From an uncultured Balneolaceae bacterium (GTDB lineage Bacteria; Bacteroidota; Rhodothermia; Balneolales; Balneolaceae), in the NCBI GenBank assembly GCA_938003885.1, contig CALKWT010000185.1:13533-77532 (forward strand): 64,000 bases of DNA, in the 5' to 3' direction. Below are positions 7,629 to 14,339 of the stretch, piece by piece (the stretch's first letter is position 1; every line of letters starts with the position of its first letter). The translations under genes were made by a program, and so were the position numbers. A model generated the notes under the pieces. That model saw only the letters and a program-made list of their open reading frames with translations. It did not search any database and was not told the origin of the DNA.

Positions 7629-8299
7629 GAGTACTAATTATAGAAGATGAAAAAAAGGTAAGCGGTTTCATAAAGAAAGGCCTCGAAGAACAGATGTTTA
7701 CGGTAGATGTTGCCTTAGACGGGGAGGCCGGAATCCGAAGGTTACACCAAAAGGAGTACGACATCGTCATTCTGGATGTTGTCTTGCCGGGCATGAACGG
7801 ATTTGAAGTGTGCAAACAGATCCGGCGGATCAAACCGGGCATTCCTGTACTGATGTTAACCGCCTTGGGAACTCTGGACGACAAAGTGACCGGTCTGGAC
7901 AGCGGAGCGGATGATTACCTGACGAAGCCGTTCCATTTTCAGGAGCTTTTAGCCCGCATGAGGGCTCTGGCCCGTAGAAACATTCCTGAAAAGACCTTCG
8001 ACCAAATTATAAAGGTTGCGGATCTGGAGATCAACATAGATTCCAAGCAGGTGAAGAGAGGAGGGAAAGAGCATATCCTCACTGCTCGGGAGTTCCGGCT
8101 GCTGGTGCTGCTAGCCAGAAATAAAGGCAGGGTCCTTTCCAGATCGGAGATAGCCGAGAAGATATGGGAAGAGTCTTTCGAGTCGGGATCGAATGTGATT
8201 GATGTCTATGTAAGCTATTTACGAAAAAAGATCGACAGGGGGCCCGGAAAAAAGTTGATCCATACCATCATCGGTATGGGGTATGTGTTGCGGGAATAA
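7625..8299 (+). CDS. OmpR/PhoB-family response regulator
   Basis: The 224-residue regulator has a receiver domain (1 to about 115) with the acidic pocket at EDEKK, phospho-acceptor Asp51 in ILDVVLPG, and the conserved Lys in DYLTKPF. A winged-helix DNA-binding domain follows (about 127-224) with LTAREFRLLVLLARN and SNVIDVYVSYLRKKID. The layout resembles CusR/CopR-type regulators, but the signal cannot be told. The histidine kinase starts two bases after its stop, so this is an RR-HK operon. Confidence 0.95.
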   Translation: MRVLIIEDEKKVSGFIKKGLEEQMFTVDVALDGEAGIRRLHQKEYDIVILDVVLPGMNGFEVCKQIRRIKPGIPVLMLTALGTLDDKVTGLDSGADDYLTKPFHFQELLARMRALARRNIPEKTFDQIIKVADLEINIDSKQVKRGGKEHILTAREFRLLVLLARNKGRVLSRSEIAEKIWEESFESGSNVIDVYVSYLRKKIDRGPGKKLIHTIIGMGYVLRE

Positions 8300-8300
8300 T

Positions 8301-9695
8301 ATGAATATCAGAGATAAACTATCGATTCAATTCACCACGCTTGTTGCCGCGATCTTTCTCATATTCTGTTTGATGATCTACTATATATCCGTCTTGCAGC
8401 ATAAAAGTGAATTTTACAACGAACTGAGAGAGCGGGCACAAATTACGGCTTACATCTTCCTGGAAGAGGATGGATTTTCTAAAGAAGTTTATACCGCTAT
8501 TGCCGAAAGATATGTTCAATCTTTGCCGGAGGAGAGAGCTCAGCTCTATGATTCAGACAATCAGCCCAGATTCATCGAGACGGATGAACTTGAACTGGAT
8601 GATGAGCTGATCAATTATATACGTGAAAACTACTCTTATCCGAGTACCTATGATTTCTATATCGATGACAGGCAGGCGGTGGGTCTCCACTATCAGGACA
8701 ATCAGGGAGATTTTGTTGTGGTGGTATCCGCTCTGGACACTACAGGAGAGGTATTTCTGGAAAATCTGGCCCTTATTCTCATCATAGGATTTCTCTTCAG
8801 CCTGCTGGTCATCCTGGTATCAGGCCGGTTTTTTGCAAATCAGGCGGTTAAGCCTATTCCCAGAATTGTGAGACAGGTGAAACGCATCTCAGCTTCCAAT
8901 CTGAATCTTCGGCTGGATGGCGCTGAGGAAAAAGATGAGTTGGGAGAACTTGTCTCTACATTTAATGATTTACTTTCGAAGCTGGAAGATAGTTTTGAAG
9001 TTCAAAACAGGTTTGTGGCAAACGCTTCTCATGAGCTGCGCACTCCACTGACAAGCATCATCGGTGAAGTGGAAGTTGCCCTGACCAAAGAGAGAACCTC
9101 AGAGGAGTATATCTCTACCCTGAACTCGATCCATCATGATGCGATGGCCCTGGAGCAGCTTACCACAGGCCTGTTGGAGCTTGCCCAGGCTGAATCTGAA
9201 CGGTTGAACGACCTTTTCTACCCTATACATCTCGACGAACTGGTACTGGAAGCTGCTATTCAGATCGAAAAAAAATATCCTGGATCCAGAGTGAATGTAA
9301 ACTATGAGGATGCCTCTGGAACCGATGCTGAAAGTTTCAGGTTTTTTGGAAGTGAGCCGCTTCTGCATAATGTTTTTTTAAATGTGCTGGACAATGCTGT
9401 TAAGTTTTCAGGCCGGAACCCCACTGTAGATGTCTTATTGAGAGAGAGTGAAGGGTGGATCGAAGTACAGGTCAGGGATTATGGAATTGGAATTTCCGAA
9501 AGTGATAAAAATCTGATTTTCAGCCCATTCTACCGGTCCAGTAAAGTGAGCTCCAAAAACGGTTACGGAATAGGGCTGTCCCTCGTAAAACGGGTTTTAA
9601 ATGTGCTGAATGGGACCATTTCCTATGTAGAACCGTCGGGGAAGGGTGCGCAAGCGATCCTGCGTTTTCAGAAAGTCAGCCCCACGGCATCATAG
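8301..9695 (+). CDS. Sensor histidine kinase with HAMP domain
   Basis: The 464-residue inner-membrane kinase has two membrane helices (about 11-31 and 156-175) flanking a periplasmic sensor region of about 120 residues rich in acidic residues. HAMP (about 178-230) is followed by HisKA with phospho-acceptor His244 in NASHELRTPLTS, then a HATPase domain with the N box LNVLDNAVKFSG and G box VRDYGIGISE. An ATG at 8283 in the same frame would overlap the regulator by 17 bases; ATG 8301 gives the usual short cytoplasmic start MNIRDKLSIQF. It would phosphorylate the regulator encoded just before. Confidence 0.95.
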   Translation: MNIRDKLSIQFTTLVAAIFLIFCLMIYYISVLQHKSEFYNELRERAQITAYIFLEEDGFSKEVYTAIAERYVQSLPEERAQLYDSDNQPRFIETDELELDDELINYIRENYSYPSTYDFYIDDRQAVGLHYQDNQGDFVVVVSALDTTGEVFLENLALILIIGFLFSLLVILVSGRFFANQAVKPIPRIVRQVKRISASNLNLRLDGAEEKDELGELVSTFNDLLSKLEDSFEVQNRFVANASHELRTPLTSIIGEVEVALTKERTSEEYISTLNSIHHDAMALEQLTTGLLELAQAESERLNDLFYPIHLDELVLEAAIQIEKKYPGSRVNVNYEDASGTDAESFRFFGSEPLLHNVFLNVLDNAVKFSGRNPTVDVLLRESEGWIEVQVRDYGIGISESDKNLIFSPFYRSSKVSSKNGYGIGLSLVKRVLNVLNGTISYVEPSGKGAQAILRFQKVSPTAS

Positions 9696-9865
9696 GTTTA
9701 TATTTTCTAATATTATTCTAATTCTATTTTAATGTTGGGGTTCTATATTCCGGAAAGTTGGATTGGCCTGGCTGGAATTGGTACAGTATACCGGTCATTT
9801 GAGTAAAGAAGATCCTGGTTGGTAAACTCGAGGGGTCGGGTAGAAGTCAAAATAGAATAAGAGCG

Positions 9866-9880
9866 GGGGACCTTGTCCCC
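9866..9880 (+). promoter_or_regulatory. GC-rich hairpin just before the sulfotransferase-like gene
   Basis: GGGGAC and GTCCCC form a six-bp stem with a three-base loop (CTT), ending 15 bases before the ATG at 9896. It is followed by AAAAAG on this strand, not by a T tract, so it is not a classical terminator for rightward transcription. It may affect ribosome access or protect the mRNA end. Confidence 0.4.
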
Positions 9881-9895
9881 AAAAAGAGAAATTGT

Positions 9896-10873
9896 ATGGA
9901 AATACTATTTATTCAGGGGCCGGAGAAAACGGCAACATCAACCATTACAGGTATCTTAAATTGTCATCCTGAGATTTTTGTCCTTTTTGAAAACTATTTG
10001 GCACAGCCTATTATCACAAAATATGGTAATCGGCTTTTAAGCCGATATCCTGAGGCCAGGAAGTTTTACAGAACGGAAGAGGATTACGGAAAACCGGTCA
10101 GGGAGCTCTTTGAGTATCTGAAGGAGAGAGAGCCGGAATACAGATATCGATATATCGGGACGAAAGTCAACAGTTTGGATGCTGGTTTTACACAGAAAGT
10201 CAGAGAGCATAAGATTATTTTTATGATGCGGGATCTCCGATCATGGCTTATAAAAGAGAGCATTATAAAATACTACCGTACGGACCTGGATGTTGTCGTA
10301 CCGGCAGTGGAGTATCTCCGGTATATCCTGGAAACCCACCTTTATACTCATGCAGCCCGGATCAGGATGGAAGATCTGATTCAACAGAATGAAGCTACAA
10401 TTGGTAAACTATCTGAGTTTTTAAAGCTGGAATTATTTCCACACTCGGCTGAGTGGTGGGATAAAATCGGGAATTGGGATGAGAAAGATCCCAAGAGTGT
10501 TTTTAAGCTAAATCAAGTTCATCATTCATCCAGGATGGAACCAGAAAAACTGGACTCAGAAGTAGAGCTGACAGACCACCCATTCTGGGAGGAAGCTTTG
10601 GAGCTGTTTGATACCTACTACTTCACAGATGAACCATTCCGTTTTAACGAAGACAAAATTAAAAAGGATCTGGTGAGGGTGGATAAATTGCTCAGGTATT
10701 CTCCTTTACCATTTACCGATATGTATAAAGAAGTGCACTCGGTAAGGAGAGGGTTTTCACAGCCACGAGAGTTACATTTTCAGTCGGACAAGGGTGTGTA
10801 TAAACAGGAAAGAAGTTTAAAAAAGAGGTTATCACATCGGCTGAAAAAGATTGTGAAAGCTGCGATCGACTAG
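9896..10873 (+). CDS. Sulfotransferase-fold protein
   Basis: The 325-residue soluble protein resembles PAPS-dependent sulfotransferases. The N-terminal LFIQGPEKTATSTI (about 4-17) matches the 5'-phosphosulfate loop, with Lys and Thr in place. IIFMMRDLRSWLIKESIIKY (about 105-124) matches the second PAPS-binding segment with Arg and Ser. The rest is divergent, and the acceptor is unknown; a cell-surface glycan or lipid would be usual. The basic C-terminus (KKRLSHRLKKIVKAA) may contact membrane. It stands alone, with no PAPS synthesis or capsule genes beside it. Confidence 0.7.
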   Translation: MEILFIQGPEKTATSTITGILNCHPEIFVLFENYLAQPIITKYGNRLLSRYPEARKFYRTEEDYGKPVRELFEYLKEREPEYRYRYIGTKVNSLDAGFTQKVREHKIIFMMRDLRSWLIKESIIKYYRTDLDVVVPAVEYLRYILETHLYTHAARIRMEDLIQQNEATIGKLSEFLKLELFPHSAEWWDKIGNWDEKDPKSVFKLNQVHHSSRMEPEKLDSEVELTDHPFWEEALELFDTYYFTDEPFRFNEDKIKKDLVRVDKLLRYSPLPFTDMYKEVHSVRRGFSQPRELHFQSDKGVYKQERSLKKRLSHRLKKIVKAAID

Positions 10874-11006
10874 TTCCTCAGGGCATTAAGAGACACCGAC
10901 AGGGCGGCAGGGAAGGTTTAAATCGCAGTGATGAGTATGCCTCGATTTTTGTAAATTGTGTTACAAAAGCCATTTAACTGCCGATTAAGGAATCTTTCCC
11001 CCGTCT

Positions 11007-11690
11007 ATGTGCCGAAATTGTAAATTACGCCTTATTCTATCCGGGATACTGATAATCACTATATCTCCTGGTTTGCTGTATGCTCAGGAGTTGGATCAGT
11101 TTCGGATTGCCCGTGTCCACTATCAGGGAGGAGGGGACTGGTACTCCTCACCCACCGCACTTACAAACCTGATACGATATGCGAAAGAGAGGGTGCCTAT
11201 TGCGGTGGATATAACCTATGATGACGTACAGCTGGGTAGCAGAGATATTCACAATTATCCATTTTTGCACATGTCGGGCCATGGTCATATCAGCGTCAAT
11301 GAAGCTGAAATGGAGAACCTGAGAAGCTATCTGGAGAATGGCGGATTTTTATACGTAGATGATGATTACGGATTTGATGAGTATGTGAGGCCGGTAATAG
11401 AGAGGATTTTTCCGGAAGAAGAGCTGACAGAGCTCCCGGGCAATCATCCTGTTTATAACATCGTCTACCCTTTTGAAGAGGGGCGCCCGCCAAAAGTTCA
11501 TGAGCATGACGGGGGGGTTCCACGCGCATTCGGACTTTTTAAGAACGGCCGTATGGTACTTCTTTACACGTATGAATCTAACCCCTCGGATGGCTGGGCT
11601 TACGATGAGCATGAGAATCCTGATCACATTGTAGAGTCTGCTCTTCGGTTCGGAGTCAATCTTCTGGTGTACGTCCTGTCAAATCCCTGA
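11007..11690 (+). CDS. Exported DUF4159-family protein
   Basis: The 227-residue protein begins with a signal peptide ending at about LLYAQE (residues 1-27). The mature part fits DUF4159: RVHYQGGGDWYSSPTALTNL, then FLHMSGHGHISVNEAE and GGFLYVDDDYGFDEYVRPVI, ending with a membrane-proximal FGVNLLVYVLSN. The domain is glutamine-amidotransferase-like in fold but without a known activity. In other genomes it is often found with MoxR/DUF58 gene sets; none is beside it here. It is probably monocistronic. Confidence 0.8.
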   Translation: MCRNCKLRLILSGILIITISPGLLYAQELDQFRIARVHYQGGGDWYSSPTALTNLIRYAKERVPIAVDITYDDVQLGSRDIHNYPFLHMSGHGHISVNEAEMENLRSYLENGGFLYVDDDYGFDEYVRPVIERIFPEEELTELPGNHPVYNIVYPFEEGRPPKVHEHDGGVPRAFGLFKNGRMVLLYTYESNPSDGWAYDEHENPDHIVESALRFGVNLLVYVLSNP

Positions 11691-11785
11691 ACTCTGTTCA
11701 GAGACAACCGTTCTGAGCCCCCTTCTTTTTAAGAGATACGGGGAGTGTTCCGATACAGACAGCAGACAGATGGCGTTCACCCAAT

Positions 11786-11819
11786 AAAAAAAGGAGTTTC
11801 AGTGGTGCTGAAACTCCTT
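11786..11819 (-). terminator. Rho-independent terminator of the serine palmitoyltransferase-like gene
   Basis: A perfect 12-bp stem (11791-11802 with 11808-11819) and five-base loop is followed, on the minus strand, by seven or more T residues. It lies about 40 bp past the stop of the leftward gene at 11857. Confidence 0.9.
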
Positions 11820-11856
11820 GAAGATTAATGGATTGTAATTAGCCGGATCGGCTCAC

Positions 11857-13092
11857 TCAGACGGGTACATTCAATTCAGAATCGGAGTGCTGAAGTGCGA
11901 TGGGCTTGATCATTTCAAATGCATCCAGCGTTTTGCGTATATGCTCATCCGTATGCGATGCCGTTGGAATCAGCCGGATCAGAACCATCCCGCGTGGAAC
12001 GACGGGATAGGCCACTCCACTGACAAAAATTCCATGCTTCTCCCGCAACTCTCTCATAATTGTCGTACAGAGTTCTGTACTTCCTTCTGTGAGAACAGGG
12101 GTAACAGGGCTTTCAGATGGGAGGACGTTGTAGCCAATCTCCTTTAGTCCTTCCCGAAGTTTCATAGAGTTCTCCCACAATTTTTCTCTCCATTGGGGAT
12201 TCGCCCGTATCATTTTGATTCTTTTCCGAGCTGTTTCTACAATGGGAAGCGGCAAACTCTTTGCAAAAATCTGGCTTCTGGTATTCGCCTTAAGGAACTC
12301 CTTAACGCGCGGCTCTGTCGCCACAAAAGCACCGATCAGGGCAACGGCCTTGGCAAAAGTTCCGAAATAGATGTCTATCCCATCCTGGCAACCCAACTCC
12401 GTACCTGCACCTGAACCATCGTGTCCCAGTGTGCCGAATCCGTGAGCGTCATCCACAAGTAGCCGGAAGTTGTACTTCTCTTTCAATGCGACAATTTCAC
12501 GAAGTTTACCCAAATCCCCCGTCATACCAAAAACACCCTCGGTAACAACCAGGATAGATGAATTTTCCTTTGCTCTGGAGGTTGCCCGCTGCAGTTGTCT
12601 TTCCAGACCTTCTATATCGTTATGCTTAAAGACTGCTGTTTCACTCATGGCCAGCTGCTTGCCATCCACAATACAGGCGTGGCTCAATTCATCATAGATC
12701 AGGAAATCATTCCTGTCAACCAGGGCATGGATCACACTCATAATACCCTGATATCCATAATTTAACAGGAGTGCTTCCGGTTTATGGACAAAATCTGCAA
12801 GCTCTCTCTCCAGCGCTTCATGTTCGGTTGAGTTGCCGGTCATTAGCCTTGCACCCATCGGGGCACTCAGTGAATATTTGGAAGTGGCCTCGGTATCAAT
12901 TTTTCTTACCTCCTCATTGTTGCCAATACCAAGATAATCGTTGATACTCCAGACAATAACATCTTTGCCATTGAATTTCATCTCTGGTCCGAGAGGTCCT
13001 TCCAGTTTTGGAAATGTGTAGTACCCGTATCCTCCTGAGGTGAATTCTCCCAGGGGGCTTGCCCTGCCTGCTAGCTTGTCAAAAAGATCCAT
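11857..13092 (-). CDS. Alpha-oxoamine synthase, serine palmitoyltransferase-like
   Basis: This PLP enzyme of 411 residues belongs to the family that condenses an amino acid with an acyl-CoA and releases CO2 (serine palmitoyltransferase, KBL, BioF). The start MDLFDKLAGRASPLGEF, the PKLEGPLG segment and VWSINDYLG match the Bacteroidetes serine palmitoyltransferase type. Catalytic residues are present: His138 (DELSHACIVDG), Asp214/His217 (LLVDDAHGFG) and PLP Lys248 (YFGTFAKAVA). The likely product is 3-ketosphinganine or, with cysteate, a sulfonolipid base. It lies alone with its own terminator and a long upstream gap. Confidence 0.85.
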   Translation of the reverse strand: MDLFDKLAGRASPLGEFTSGGYGYYTFPKLEGPLGPEMKFNGKDVIVWSINDYLGIGNNEEVRKIDTEATSKYSLSAPMGARLMTGNSTEHEALERELADFVHKPEALLLNYGYQGIMSVIHALVDRNDFLIYDELSHACIVDGKQLAMSETAVFKHNDIEGLERQLQRATSRAKENSSILVVTEGVFGMTGDLGKLREIVALKEKYNFRLLVDDAHGFGTLGHDGSGAGTELGCQDGIDIYFGTFAKAVALIGAFVATEPRVKEFLKANTRSQIFAKSLPLPIVETARKRIKMIRANPQWREKLWENSMKLREGLKEIGYNVLPSESPVTPVLTEGSTELCTTIMRELREKHGIFVSGVAYPVVPRGMVLIRLIPTASHTDEHIRKTLDAFEMIKPIALQHSDSELNVPV

Positions 13093-13773
13093 AGTTAAAG
13101 TTTCTGAGTGTATATAAATGGTTTGTTAAGATGAGTTTTTGGGTCAGAGTTTTCTGAACAAAACAAGCCCAAATTTAAGGAAAATGAAGTCTATCTCAAA
13201 GTAGGCCGGTGAGCTTGTTCGGCAGGCCGTCCTGCCACTCATTATGCAGAATTCTATCTGCCTGTTTGTATTTGTCTTTTCCATCAAAAGATGCCTCATA
13301 TATTACTGGCCAATATAGCAAATATATTCAGAAAACCTTGGTTCGGGATTTGGTTTGGTATAGAGCTGTCCGCCTGTCTGTGCAATAACAGAGGGTTTTG
13401 TCGTGGGCTAAAGCTGGTAGAGTAGAGCTGTTAAGGGGCCTTTATGAACCTACAGTCTGGCCACATGAAATGCATCTCCCTGTGCAAATAATGGTTAATA
13501 CTTGATTTATTGAAATAATAGCGTTTTATTTTCTTTATACATACTGGATAAATATGCCAGACGTGCGCATTTGGTACTGTTTCTTTTTCCGGAATGCACC
13601 GGCAAACGGGCAAATCCTGATCTCAGCTGACCCATAGACCCCTGTAAAAGAGAAGCGGGGTAGTAAGAGAAACAGACTTTTCACGCCATTCAGATCGCCG
13701 CACAGAGCAACCGCATCGGTTGGCCGCCTGAATGGATGATGCGTAAAAACTGTCAATTTAAATATGCCATATT
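13093..13773. other. Gene-poor stretch upstream of the serine palmitoyltransferase-like gene
   Basis: Nearly 680 bp carry no convincing ORF on either strand. A short GC-rich hairpin (GGCAGG-CCGT-CCTGCC) lies at 13221-13236 and a larger palindromic element at 13686-13735. The leader of the gene at 11857 starts here, but I could not assign its promoter. Confidence 0.5.
13686..13735. repeat. Nested palindromic element, REP-like in shape
   Basis: An outer inverted repeat of eight bases (CCATTCAG 13686-13693, CTGAATGG 13728-13735) encloses an inner perfect six-bp hairpin with a CAT loop (CAACCG 13708-13713, CGGTTG 13717-13722). The whole could fold as a long imperfect stem. Only one copy was noticed in this window, so a repeated family is not shown. 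Confidence 0.4.
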
Positions 13774-13968
13774 ATGTCTGAAATAGAGAAGTTCGAAAAG
13801 ATGATTGAAGAACCCACCAAGCACCAGTTGAAAGCGATACATCATGCTCGGGAGTGTGCGTGTATCGACGCGATGAAGTCTTCGACTACCAAAAATCCTC
13901 ACAATAAAGGCTCGGATCTGGCGGGTCTCTGGAACTATGTATATGAAGAGTATTACCAGTTTCAATAA
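13774..13968 (+). CDS. Possible small hypothetical protein, 64 aa
   Basis: An ATG at 13774 opens a 64-residue hydrophilic frame, MSEIEKFEKMIEEPTKHQLK and onward, ending GLWNYVYEEYYQFQ. The charged helical start and aromatic end look like protein rather than noise, and there is no overlapping better candidate on either strand. There is no clear ribosome binding site and no family is recognised. It may be the only gene of this sparse region, or chance. Confidence 0.4.
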   Translation: MSEIEKFEKMIEEPTKHQLKAIHHARECACIDAMKSSTTKNPHNKGSDLAGLWNYVYEEYYQFQ

Positions 13969-14339
13969 GATTCCGGTTACCATTTAATCAATATCCCGCC
14001 TCTGCTACCCTAAAGGAACTCCATGTAACCATTGGTAAGCGTAAGGAGTCCGGCCCGGAAAGCAAATTACCTGTTGCGTTTATCGCAGGCACCTTTACAA
14101 AATTTATCTTGGAATATAGATCGCATCCCTTATTTTAACCGGAAGAGAGATCGGCCGGAACTACTGACTCCGTTGAGATTACCGGATCCCGATCCTGATT
14201 TATTCCGGCAGTCTCGGAAACTATCAGCTGCCCCCCTACATGATAAAATTAAAAAAGCGATGAACTCAGGCCATCCGGTTACTCCATGTCCTGGATTTAT
14301 AAAGCATCTTTTTACCGTTAACCAGAATAGAAGCATTTG
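13969..14339. other. Intergenic stretch before the amidohydrolase genes
   Basis: This 371-bp stretch contains only an Arg/Pro-rich frame (14032-14340) without coding character. It presumably carries the promoter of the amidohydrolase pair; no motif was assigned. Confidence 0.4.

Noticed and set aside
13753..13983. 76-codon minus-strand ORF opposite the 64-aa candidate
   Set aside because: Its hydrophobic sequence is what the complement of the charged plus-strand frame would give.
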